A stretch of 64,000 nt of DNA from Paenibacillus faecalis (GTDB lineage: Bacteria > Bacillota > Bacilli > Paenibacillales > Paenibacillaceae), in assembly GCF_900289175.1 (NCBI RefSeq), contig NZ_LT985747.1:4118269-4182268 (forward strand). Reading direction: 5' to 3'. The notes under the pieces were generated by a model. It ran no database searches, had not been told where the DNA came from, and worked only from the letters and a program-made list of their open reading frames with translations. Shown one piece after another: positions 1 through 6,628 of the stretch; the first letter of the stretch is position 1, and each line of letters opens with the position of its first letter. The position numbers were made by a program, and so were the translations under genes.

Positions 1-1080
1 ATCTCTATCGTGATGCGTGCCACAAGAAGGGCAATCCCACTCACGAAGGTTGAGATTCTTAACGTCTTTATTTTGGTAGCCACAGCACGAGCAAAGTTGA
101 CTGGAAGCAAATGTTTTGGATACAGCAACTACTTGTTTGCCATACCATTTTGCTTTGTACTCAAGTATGGTTCTAAATTGCGTCCATGATGCTTCACTGA
201 TTGCTTTAGCTAACTTGTGGTTTTTTAGCATATTTGACACTTGCAAATCTTCGATACCGATTACATCGTGGTTTTTGATGATTTCAGTAGTGATTTTTTG
301 CAAATAGTCTGTTCTTGCATTAGCTATTTTTTCGTGAATACGCGCTACTTTACGTTTTTGCTTTTGATAGTTCTTTGCTTCATCTAGTTTACATTTTCGT
401 TTTAATGCTAATTCCTGTCGTCTAGACAGAATACGTTGTTCTTTTACTCGTTTTTCTTCTAATGTGCGAAACCATTTAGGGTTGCCAAATATTTGCCCTG
501 TCGAAAGAATCGCAAAATCTTTTAGACCAACGTCAATACCGACAGAAGAACCTGTTTTTTCTATTGGTTGCACTTCTGTTTCAGCAAGAATCGATACAAA
601 GTATTTACCACTTGGGTTTCGTCTGATTGTAGCGTTAAGAATACGACCTTCAACCTCACGACTTTTTGCAAATTTGACTAATCCAAGTTTGGGTAACTTG
701 ATTTTGTTTCCTACAATCGTCATATTGCCGTTCGTATGCTTTGTTGTGTAGGTTTGTACTTTATTCTTTTTAGACTTGAATCGTGGTGCTTTATTCTGTT
801 TCTTGAAAAATCGTGAATACGAATCGGCAAGGTTTTTAAGTGAGGATTGGATAGCAATGCTGTCGACTTCTTTCAACCATACTAATTCTTTTTTTAACTG
901 TTTTAATTCGGCAGAACATGAATTGTAAGTTAATCCTTTGCCTGTTTCCTTATATGTATCGTTCCAACGTGCTAAAAAGCGATTAAATACGAAACGAGAA
1001 CAGCCAATAGTCTTTGCGATTAAGATTTCTTGTTCTTTGTTTGGGTAGATACGGAATTTGTATGCTTTGTTGACCAACAT
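1..1080 (-). CDS. tnpB: TnpB, RNA-guided nuclease-like protein of an IS200/IS605 element (3' end outside window)
   Basis: Reading left from ATG at 1080 the frame stays open to the window edge (360 codons), so the C-terminus is missing. An OrfB/TnpB N-terminal helical region (KAYKFRIYPNKEQ) is followed by RuvC-like motifs: DVGLKDFA with Asp near residue 183, GIEDLQV with Glu near 277, a zinc ribbon (CSCCGY...CPSCG), and HHDRD whose last Asp at 360 is the third acidic residue. All three acidic positions are intact, so the nuclease may be active. Known TnpB proteins cut DNA guided by an RNA from the element's right end, which would lie beyond position 1. The ribosome site AGGTGA lies between tnpA and tnpB. 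Confidence 0.93.
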   Translation of the reverse strand, partial: MLVNKAYKFRIYPNKEQEILIAKTIGCSRFVFNRFLARWNDTYKETGKGLTYNSCSAELKQLKKELVWLKEVDSIAIQSSLKNLADSYSRFFKKQNKAPRFKSKKNKVQTYTTKHTNGNMTIVGNKIKLPKLGLVKFAKSREVEGRILNATIRRNPSGKYFVSILAETEVQPIEKTGSSVGIDVGLKDFAILSTGQIFGNPKWFRTLEEKRVKEQRILSRRQELALKRKCKLDEAKNYQKQKRKVARIHEKIANARTDYLQKITTEIIKNHDVIGIEDLQVSNMLKNHKLAKAISEASWTQFRTILEYKAKWYGKQVVAVSKTFASSQLCSCCGYQNKDVKNLNLREWDCPSCGTHHDRD

Positions 1081-1091
1081 TGCTTTTCACC

Positions 1092-1490
1092 TCACTTTAG
1101 TCCTTGATTTTCGATATACTTTTTAACTATGTTGATGGGAGAACCACCCGTAGTTAGTAGACAAAAACTTCTTGACCAAAACATTTCTTTCCATAATTTT
1201 TTTCTTGCTTGTGGAAAGTCTTTTTTAATCATTCGTGAACTTGCACTCTTGTAAGCATTAATGAATTTTGATAATTCAGTGTTTGGATGTGCTTTGAATA
1301 GAATGTGAATATGGTCAAAATCATGATTCCATTGAACTAATGATATGTTGTATTTCTTGCCTAATTTTATAAACATATCTTTTGCATAGTCAGATATTTC
1401 GTCGTCAAAGACTTTTCTACGGTATTTAACAACGAATATAAGGTGGTAGTACATCAAGAACACTGAATGGTTATTACTATCTAATTTCAT
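1092..1490 (-). CDS. tnpA: TnpA, IS200/IS605 Y1 (HUH) transposase
   Basis: A 132-residue protein, full length for the family. It carries the HUH metal-binding motif His60-Ile-His62 inside NHDFDHIHILF and the catalytic tyrosine in VKKYIENQ (Tyr125). These enzymes cut and join single-stranded DNA at subterminal hairpins of the element. It lies 11 bp upstream of tnpB on the same strand, the standard IS605 order. No frameshift or missing catalytic residue is seen, so the element may still move. Confidence 0.95.
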   Translation of the reverse strand: MKLDSNNHSVFLMYYHLIFVVKYRRKVFDDEISDYAKDMFIKLGKKYNISLVQWNHDFDHIHILFKAHPNTELSKFINAYKSASSRMIKKDFPQARKKLWKEMFWSRSFCLLTTGGSPINIVKKYIENQGLK

Positions 1491-1491
1491 G

Positions 1492-1531
1492 GATATAATC
1501 AGCCTTTTTTTTGTATAAGACTGATTATATC
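1492..1531. repeat. Perfect inverted repeat just upstream of tnpA
   Basis: The 11-base arms GATATAATCAG (1492-1502) and CTGATTATATC (1521-1531) are separated by 18 bases and end one base before the tnpA start codon. A second short inverted repeat, GCGTAA/TTACGC, lies just upstream. One of these could be the left-end hairpin recognised by TnpA, or an RNA hairpin that limits tnpA translation. The element boundary was not resolved. Confidence 0.5.
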
Positions 1532-1646
1532 ATAGCGTAAAAAAGGGACAACTTTTAGGCTTACGCTTAACTGACATTCATCTCCTCTTACTCATTGGGA
1601 TACGCCCTACACATTCCTTGAAGTGGGAGTCTTCTGTGGGAAAACG

Positions 1647-1682
1647 ATAAAAGGACTTCTAAAAGGAGTCCTTTTATTTTTT
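1647..1682. terminator. Stem-loop with T-rich tail at the IS left flank
   Basis: ATAAAAGGACT and AGTCCTTTTAT form a perfect 11-bp stem with a 9-base loop, followed on the plus strand by TTTTTTAA. No plus-strand gene ends here. It may insulate the insertion sequence from outside transcription or mark the end of older flanking DNA. Confidence 0.5.
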
Positions 1683-1768
1683 AATAGGGATAGGGAGCTT
1701 CCACTTTCAGGTGAGAGAAGAAGCTTTCTATTGAGGCTTAATTTCCATATTTATATGCATAGCTTAAG

Positions 1769-1795
1769 ACAGCTCCCATAGTTAGATGGGGCTGT
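1769..1795 (-). terminator. Possible terminator after the Spo0E-like gene
   Basis: ACAGCTCCCAT and ATGGGGCTGT form a strong stem about 20 bases past the Spo0E-like stop codon. The U tract on the minus strand is short, so termination is uncertain. Confidence 0.45.
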
Positions 1796-1816
1796 TTGAC
1801 GTCTAGCTGCTTTTCG

Positions 1817-2002
1817 CTATGTCTTTTTCTTGTTGTTTTTATAGTGCTTTTGAAACTCTAATATGTAAACATCTAGCTGCTGACTAATTTGAATGACTTC
1901 CTCATCGGTAAGTTTCCCTTTTTGATTTACAGTATGGATTAATTTTTGTCGAAGTTCGTTAATTTTTTGGAGAATCTCATCTCTGTATACAATAGTAGTC
2001 AC
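1817..2002 (-). CDS. Spo0E-like aspartyl-phosphate phosphatase
   Basis: A 61-residue two-helix protein carrying SQQLDVYI, which matches the SQELDxxI signature of the Spo0E family. Members remove phosphate from Spo0A~P and delay sporulation. The start is GTG with a weak upstream site (GATGTGAG). The C-terminus is lysine-rich (KNNKKKT). It lies downstream of the peptide-signalling array on the same strand, but a good terminator at 2101-2127 separates them. A link between the array and sporulation is therefore suggestive only. The family call rests on size and the signature motif. Confidence 0.8.
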   Translation of the reverse strand: MTTIVYRDEILQKINELRQKLIHTVNQKGKLTDEEVIQISQQLDVYILEFQKHYKNNKKKT

Positions 2003-2100
2003 CTCACATCAACTGGGATAATGGGGCTCTTTCTTAACTATTAGTATACATTGAATCGAATGAATTCCATTAAATTCAATTATAGGAAACTCAAGGAATA

Positions 2101-2127
2101 AAAAAAGAGTGCCAATTCCGGTACTCT
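2101..2127 (-). terminator. Intrinsic terminator of the receptor-peptide operon
   Basis: On the minus strand, directly after the last peptide gene, GAGTACC pairs with GGCACTC across a GGAATT loop, followed by seven U residues. This closes the transcription unit that begins at the receptor gene near 5137. Confidence 0.85.
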
Positions 2128-2240
2128 TACCATGAGTGATGCCCGTTATTATTCCCCAGTACCGATATGACTGTAGTTACTCCGATGAATACAGAGCAAA
2201 CAAGTCCGTTGCATAGTAGCTTTGCTATGAAACGCTTCAT
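2127..2240 (-). CDS. AloP-like signal peptide precursor, unit 7 (last in array)
   Basis: A 37-residue ORF with ATG start and ribosome site GGAGGGATTG. It begins MKRFIAKLL, then has a hydrophobic stretch and ends GNNNGHHSW. It is the most divergent intact unit: the signal segment contains two cysteines and the last residues are HHSW rather than IFPW or IHPW. The layout (basic N-terminus, hydrophobic core, short tail) is that of an exported pro-peptide processed to a short C-terminal signal. It lies directly before the operon terminator and may descend from an older second receptor-peptide pair. Confidence 0.8.
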   Translation of the reverse strand: MKRFIAKLLCNGLVCSVFIGVTTVISVLGNNNGHHSW

Positions 2241-2475
2241 ATCAATCCCTCCAATTTATTTTCTTTTGCTACACTGCGTTCATAATACTGATTTTAGTTT
2301 TTCCAAAGTGGATATGGCCATGAGGGTTTTTTCCTTTAGGTAGCAGCGCACGATCTGGTTGATGCATTCTTTTTCTTGTTCTGTATCATTCACCCTTGAA
2401 AAATGAAACGCTCCTTCCAGGTATTCGGATATTCCTGTTTCTTGGTCGCCAGCTGTAATGAATTATTCTGCTCGA
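2241..2475 (-). pseudogene. Relic of the 3' end of a diverged receptor gene (spacer 6-7)
   Basis: Translated in pieces, this spacer reads GISEYLEGAFHFSRVNDT, then EQEKECINQIV, then STLEKLK. These match the C-terminal ~75 residues of the receptor at 3818-5137 but with substitutions (CYLKEKTLMA in place of IHLQQNVTMS) and broken frames. It is longer and more divergent than the other spacers, so it probably comes from a paralogous receptor rather than a recent duplication. Confidence 0.75.
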
Positions 2476-2581
2476 TTACCATGGGTGTGTCCCGCCAATA
2501 TTCCCCAATGCCGCGCTTGCAGTTACCACAACGACTGCCGAGAAAACGATACCGCTGGATAGTTTTGCTATGAAACGCTCC
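2476..2581 (-). pseudogene. Start-less AloP-like copy, unit 6
   Basis: The frame reads RFIAKLSSGIVFSAVVVV and ends GNIGGTHPW followed by TAA, like the intact units. The ribosome site and start codon are gone: the sequence upstream is a receptor-gene fragment (DVSKYLEG) joined at the shared string GAGCGTTTCAT, and an in-frame TAG precedes the coding segment. It looks like a product of unequal recombination between receptor and peptide sequences. No alternative start would restore the signal sequence. Confidence 0.8.
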
Positions 2582-2637
2582 TTCTAGGTATTTGGATACG
2601 TCTTTATCGAGTTTAGCAGTTTAGCAACACTCATATG

Positions 2638-2748
2638 TTACCAAGGATGAATTCCGCCCCCACTGAATGCTATTAAAGAAGTTACAGCTTCCCCGATAAT
2701 GACAGCGCTCAGAAGACCGATATATAATTTTGCCACGAAACGCTTCAC
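2638..2748 (-). CDS. AloP-like signal peptide precursor, unit 5
   Basis: A 36-residue ORF with GTG start and ribosome site GGAGGGATTAAA. It begins MKRFVAKLYIG, has a hydrophobic core unlike the other copies (LLSAVIIGEAV) and ends FSGGGIHPW. The core has diverged while the G-I-H-P-W ending is kept, which argues that the C-terminus is under selection. Export and cleavage to a short C-terminal peptide are inferred from the family pattern. Confidence 0.82.
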   Translation of the reverse strand: MKRFVAKLYIGLLSAVIIGEAVTSLIAFSGGGIHPW

Positions 2749-2907
2749 TTTAATCCCTCCAATTTATTTTTTTAGCTGCACTGCGTTCATAATACGTCTT
2801 CAGTTTTTCCAATGTGGACATAGACATGGTAACGTTCTGTTGCAGGTGGGTGCACACGATTTGGTTGATGCATTCATTTTTTCTGAACCGTATCATTTGG
2901 TACTCTC

Positions 2908-3015
2908 TTACCATGGATGAATCCCTTCATTATTTCCCAATGCCGCGCTCGCAGTTACCACAACGACTGCCGAGAAAACGATACCGCTGGATAGTTTTGC
3001 TATGAAATGCTTCAC
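2908..3015 (-). CDS. AloP-like signal peptide precursor, unit 4
   Basis: A 35-residue ORF with GTG start eight bases after a GGAGGG site. It begins MKHFIAKLSSG, has a valine-rich core and an A-S-A-A segment that could be a signal peptidase site, and ends GNNEGIHPW. The upstream spacer is a copy of the receptor 3' end, so the original ATGTGA overlap context is preserved. Confidence 0.85.
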   Translation of the reverse strand: MKHFIAKLSSGIVFSAVVVVTASAALGNNEGIHPW

Positions 3016-3175
3016 ATGAATCCCTCCAATTTATTTTTTTTAGCTGCGCTGCGTTCATAATACGTCTTCAGTTTTTCCAATGTGGACATTGACATGGTAA
3101 CGTTTTGTTACAGGTAGCTGCGCACGATTTGGTTGATGCATTCTTTTTTTCTGAACCGTATCATTTGGTACTCTC

Positions 3176-3286
3176 TTACCATGGAAAAATGCCGTCATTA
3201 TTCCCCATTGCCGCTGCGCTCGCAGTTACCACAACGATTACCGAGAAAACGATCCCGCTGGATAGTTTTGCTATGAAACGCTTCAT
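3176..3286 (-). CDS. AloP-like signal peptide precursor, unit 3
   Basis: A 36-residue ORF and one of two intact units with an ATG start (GGAGGGATTGGTATG). It begins MKRFIAKLSSG, has an alanine-rich segment TASAAAMG and ends GNNDGIFPW. It differs from units 1 and 2 at the two residues before the shared GIFPW ending (ND for SG). Confidence 0.85.
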   Translation of the reverse strand: MKRFIAKLSSGIVFSVIVVVTASAAAMGNNDGIFPW

Positions 3287-3445
3287 ACCAATCCCTCCAA
3301 TTTATTTTCTTTAGCTGCACTGCGTTCATAATAGATCTTCAGTTTTTCCAGTGTGGATATTGACATGGTAACGTTCTGTTGCAGGTGGGTGCACACGATT
3401 TGTTGATGCATTCTTTTTTTCTGAACCGTATCATTTGGTACTCTC

Positions 3446-3553
3446 TTACCATGGAAAAATGCCGCCGCTATTTCCCAATGCCGTGCTCACAGTTACCACA
3501 ACGACTGCCGAGAAAACGATACCGCTGGATAGTTTTGCTATGAAACGCTTCAC
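3446..3553 (-). CDS. AloP-like signal peptide precursor, unit 2
   Basis: A 35-residue ORF with GTG start behind GGAGGG. It begins MKRFIAKLSSG and ends GNSGGIFPW, identical over the tail to unit 1, so the two would yield the same mature peptide. Differences from unit 1 are confined to the N-terminus and core (R for H, IV for II, VV for LV). Confidence 0.85.
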   Translation of the reverse strand: MKRFIAKLSSGIVFSAVVVVTVSTALGNSGGIFPW

Positions 3554-3713
3554 ACCAATCCCTCCAATTTATTTTCTTTAACTGCACTGCGTTCATAATA
3601 TGTCTTCAGTTTTTCCAATGAGGACATTGACATGGTAACGTTTTGTTGCAGGTGGATGCACACGATTTGGTTGATGCATTCTTTTTTTCTGAATCGTATC
3701 ATTTGGTACTCTC

Positions 3714-3821
3714 TTACCATGGAAAAATGCCGCCGCTATTTCCCAATGCCGTGCTCACAGTTACCACAAGGACTGCCGAGAAAATGATACCGCTGGATAG
3801 TTTTGCTATGAAATGCTTCAC
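3714..3821 (-). CDS. AloP-like signal peptide precursor, unit 1, coupled to the receptor gene
   Basis: A 35-residue ORF whose GTG start overlaps the receptor stop in ATGTGA (GTG at 3819-3821, TGA at 3818-3820), so it is probably translationally coupled. The ribosome site GGAGGG lies inside the last receptor codons. It begins MKHFIAKLSSG, has a hydrophobic core and ends GNSGGIFPW. Receptor-then-peptide order with overlap is the standard arrangement of AimR/AloR-type systems. The mature peptide is expected to be the last five to eight residues, but the cleavage site is not known. Confidence 0.88.
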   Translation of the reverse strand: MKHFIAKLSSGIIFSAVLVVTVSTALGNSGGIFPW

Positions 3822-5137
3822 ATGAATCCCTCCAATTTATTTTCTTTAGCTGCGCTGCGTTCATAATACGTCTTCAGTTTTTCCAGTGTGGACATTGACA
3901 TGGTAACGTTCTGTTGCAGGTGGATGCACACGATTTGGTTGATGCATTCTTTTTCCTGAACCGTATCATTTACTCGTGAGAAATGATACGCACCTTCCAG
4001 GTATTCGGATACTCCCTTATTGAGTTCACCCACGGCAACAAAGTATGCAGCTCGATGATAATAATATTCTGCAAACTGTGAAATGGTGTTAGGATTAGTC
4101 GTACTGATGGATTCAGGGAATATCGGGTAGTCAATCAACTGTCTGGCCTCATCTAATCGGTCTTTTTGCAAATATAAGGGCATTAGCTGGTTAATAGCAT
4201 GAAGTGCTGCATCCTGACTGCACGTTTCCAGAAATATTCTAAGCTCTGTGATAGCTAAATTTGAGTTTCCTTTTTTAGCGCCTATTAATGCTGACATAAG
4301 CACTGTATTTACTTTTACGTCTGGGTCATCATGTTGCATATAAAGCGATAAAAAATATTTGGACCTTTCGTAGTCTTCGAGATAGAAATAAGAATTACAC
4401 AATATGCCGAGGGCGTTTACGTAATACAAATCCTCTCTACCTGCTTCTTGAAGAACATTTAAACAGAGATTAATGCTTTGTCTATATAGAAATAAATTGA
4501 ACGCATGGATGCCTAGTTTGTAATACAAAGTGATTCTGTCTTCCTTGGTTAAAAATTGGGCGTACTGAACGATATGTTTGCCACTTTCGTAAACGTCCCG
4601 GAGCCGGGAAAAGTCGTCCCGTTCAATAAGGTATACCTGAAATAATCCCCTGGCGAGAAAAGGCATAATGCCGTGATCGCGAGAATAGTCAACGATGACT
4701 TGATACAGGGCTAATTTAATCTCCTTATTTTCCATGCTATCCGCGAAGTCATAGAGCCGTTCAACCAAGGTATGACTATCGTCACTAGGCGACTCCAAAA
4801 ATTTTCTCCCAATTTTTTTCACCAGATCAGCACTACCCGAATGCTGAATCACATCCTGCAATATGAAGAGGAGCGTGTCTGCCCTTTTGTCAACGTTGAT
4901 GTGCAGTTCGACCAAAGTCTCTAAGGGTATCTGCAATGTGTCTGTAAGCGGACGGATGGTCATATATTCCGGCCTTTTTACATCACCGTTTTCGATTTTT
5001 GAAATAGTACCTTTATGTATGCCTGTCAATTGAGCTAGTTGAGATAAAGTCATGTCCCTATTGTGTCTGTAGCGTTGTATTAATTCCCCAATGGACAATA
5101 CTTCTGCCACCCTATACGCACCTTCTTCCATTTTCAA
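3818..5137 (-). CDS. HTH-TPR peptide-receptor regulator (AloR/NprR/PlcR-like)
   Basis: A 439-residue cytoplasmic regulator. Residues ~15-75 form an XRE-type helix-turn-helix (LSQLAQLTGIHKGTISKIENGD). The rest is helical and TPR-like, the usual peptide-binding fold of RRNPP regulators. Length matches the AimR/AloR/NprR group. The small exported-peptide genes directly downstream and the ATGTGA overlap support a receptor role. Start choice is uncertain: TTG at 5137 is seven bases past GGGTGG, ATG at 5131 and TTG at 5095 are alternatives. Expected action is to bind re-imported peptide and change DNA binding; target genes are unknown. Its last ~50 codons are repeated throughout the array. Confidence 0.87.
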   Translation of the reverse strand: MKMEEGAYRVAEVLSIGELIQRYRHNRDMTLSQLAQLTGIHKGTISKIENGDVKRPEYMTIRPLTDTLQIPLETLVELHINVDKRADTLLFILQDVIQHSGSADLVKKIGRKFLESPSDDSHTLVERLYDFADSMENKEIKLALYQVIVDYSRDHGIMPFLARGLFQVYLIERDDFSRLRDVYESGKHIVQYAQFLTKEDRITLYYKLGIHAFNLFLYRQSINLCLNVLQEAGREDLYYVNALGILCNSYFYLEDYERSKYFLSLYMQHDDPDVKVNTVLMSALIGAKKGNSNLAITELRIFLETCSQDAALHAINQLMPLYLQKDRLDEARQLIDYPIFPESISTTNPNTISQFAEYYYHRAAYFVAVGELNKGVSEYLEGAYHFSRVNDTVQEKECINQIVCIHLQQNVTMSMSTLEKLKTYYERSAAKENKLEGFM

Positions 5138-5277
5138 AGTTTTTCCACCCTTATTTTACCACATTGTATTTGAATTGAAAATATTCCATAACAATACAAA
5201 CAGTTATAGACAAATGCTCAAACCTCGGCATTTCTAACTTATTAACTTCCACAAGAGCGTCTGCCGTCGCCTCACTT

Positions 5278-5729
5278 ATGTACGTGAAACCAACGAGGAA
5301 AAAACCGCTCAGAAACAACCAAGCGGGATTATATTCGAATCCTTCTACATTTTCTATTACTCGATCGATCGGAGTTGAAGACTTCCGTGCTTTATCCCGC
5401 TTCAATATTAAACAATACCAGGAGCTTCTGCAGCAGCATTATCCTAATCAAACAACTTTGGCCAAAAAAATAACCGTACTGCGCGGCTTTTCAAAATGGT
5501 GTTACGAAGAGGAGTATTGTAAAAAGAATCTAGCCAGAGGACTTCTACCGGTTCAAATCGATAGAAACTTGATTCCGGAGTGGGAGATCGATGAAGAAAG
5601 CTACGTCAAGCTATTTTACAATTTGATAATAACCCTAAGATCAAAAGTCTTCTTCTTATTCTCGCTACAACCGGTTTAAGATCCATGGATCTTTCGCAGC
5701 AAGTGATCTTCAGGAACAAGATTATATAA
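5278..5729 (+). pseudogene. Frameshifted tyrosine recombinase (phage integrase) remnant
   Basis: The first frame gives an integrase SAM-like N-terminal segment (QYQELLQQHYPNQTTLAKK, then VLRGFSKWCYEE). Near 5615 the reading switches frame and continues as LLLILATTGLRSMDLSQQ, the conserved box I of tyrosine recombinases, before a stop at 5727-5729. The catalytic C-terminal half is absent. It lies divergently next to the receptor gene, a sign that this region was once mobile. Confidence 0.75.
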
Positions 5730-5753
5730 TTACTTTTCTTCCATTTTACAACA

Positions 5754-5790
5754 AACCCAGCACCGACAAGGTACTGGGTTCTATTTTTCA
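5754..5790 (+). terminator. Intrinsic terminator after the recombinase remnant
   Basis: AACCCAGCACC pairs with GGTACTGGGTT across a GACAA loop, one internal mismatch, followed by CTATTTTT. Confidence 0.75.
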
Positions 5791-5857
5791 GATACTGTAT
5801 TCGTTTTGCAGGGCTCTCTAATATTAAGCTCCTTTTACTATCCAACTAATAGTCTTA

Positions 5858-6304
5858 TCAGGTCATATATTGTGCAGATTGAAATGCTTCATACTTCATT
5901 TCATCATACTCAATCGGCTCATTGGGGTAATATTCACTACAAATGATATCAACTATAATTTGATCAATATCATTATAACTTTTTTCTGGGATAAGAATTA
6001 TAATAGCGAGTATGTGATTCAGAAAATCCAATAAAGGTTTTATAAATTTATCTCCACCATTATTTGTTTTGATTTTTCGAAGAACAATAAAAAAGGATTC
6101 ACTCACTAAAAAACCATCGGAACAACTACTGTAATCATTATTAAAATTCTCAAACTCAATAATTAGTGAGTCATCAGAGGGAGAATTAATATTGATTTTT
6201 AAAACATCATTAATTACATCAAAACTAAGTTGTGCGCATGAATCAACAATACATATATTTTCAATAAGTATTGCTTTTGATTTAAGAATATCTTTAATGT
6301 CCAT
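5858..6304 (-). CDS. AT-rich hypothetical protein
   Basis: A 148-residue, leucine/isoleucine- and acid-rich protein with a good ribosome site (CAGGAG, seven bases before ATG). No signal peptide; one stretch near residues 95-105 (HILAIIILI) is strongly hydrophobic. I recognise no family. Base composition is far more AT-rich than the neighbours, which with the recombinase remnant beside it suggests horizontal acquisition. Size and acidity would fit an immunity-type or phage-borne protein, but there is no direct evidence. Confidence 0.65.
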   Translation of the reverse strand: MDIKDILKSKAILIENICIVDSCAQLSFDVINDVLKININSPSDDSLIIEFENFNNDYSSCSDGFLVSESFFIVLRKIKTNNGGDKFIKPLLDFLNHILAIIILIPEKSYNDIDQIIVDIICSEYYPNEPIEYDEMKYEAFQSAQYMT

Positions 6305-6358
6305 AAAAATCTCCTGTTATTGATGATTTCCTTTAGATTAATATAGTTTATTTATATT

Positions 6359-6517
6359 TTATATATCTGTTAATCTTTTAACGATTGAATGATAAGTGTC
6401 AGATTGTCCCTTATTGAGGGTATTGGTATTCCTGAAATTACGGTAGTTCATAAAACTCTTTTCCCATTCTAACAAAGGAATCTCGAAAGCGGACTCTAAT
6501 CTTTCCCATAGACTCAT
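6359..6517 (-). CDS. Possible small ORF of unknown function
   Basis: A 52-residue frame (MSLWERLESAFEIPL... ending KRLTDI) lies 54 bp upstream of the AT-rich gene on the same strand. The only ribosome-like string, AAGAGG, directly abuts the ATG, which is too close for a normal site, and the frame stays open upstream. It may be the tail of a lost gene. Apart from it, 6305-6628 holds no recognisable element except the start region of the response regulator. Confidence 0.25.
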   Translation of the reverse strand: MSLWERLESAFEIPLLEWEKSFMNYRNFRNTNTLNKGQSDTYHSIVKRLTDI

Positions 6518-6628
6518 CCTCTTGCCAATTAGCATGATAGTTACTTTGATGCGAGGCTTTGCTTCCGCGCTCCTCTTGTTTACAATGGATATTGGCATCA
6601 TGAATATTTGTAAAGGGGGACGCTTTTG

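Larger units (their letters stand above)
2127..3833 (-). repeat. Tandem array of seven receptor-tail plus peptide units
   Basis: Start codons of the peptide ORFs lie at 3821, 3553, 3286, 3015 and 2748, spaced 268, 267, 271 and 267 bp. Unit 6 has lost its start, and unit 7 starts at 2240. Each spacer repeats the last ~50 codons of the receptor gene, recognisable as ECINQIV, STLEKLK and ENKLEG, then GGAGGG and the peptide ORF. The duplicated module is therefore the receptor 3' end plus the peptide gene, copied head to tail. Confidence 0.93.

Noticed and set aside
2699..3825. Several plus-strand ORFs of 60-73 codons through the array
   Set aside because: They repeat because the underlying DNA repeats, run antisense to the peptide units, and have no ribosome sites.
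2100..3840. CRISPR array, because of regularly spaced repeats
   Set aside because: Repeats are ~268 bp, coding, and diverge gradually; there are no short repeats with unique spacers and no cas genes.
5151..5405. 84-codon minus-strand ORF directly upstream of the receptor gene
   Set aside because: It is antisense to the recombinase remnant, has no ribosome site, and its composition follows the complementary strand.
6626..6628. TTG as start of the LytTR regulator
   Set aside because: The ATG three bases on has better spacing from GGGGGA and gives the standard N-terminus of a receiver domain.
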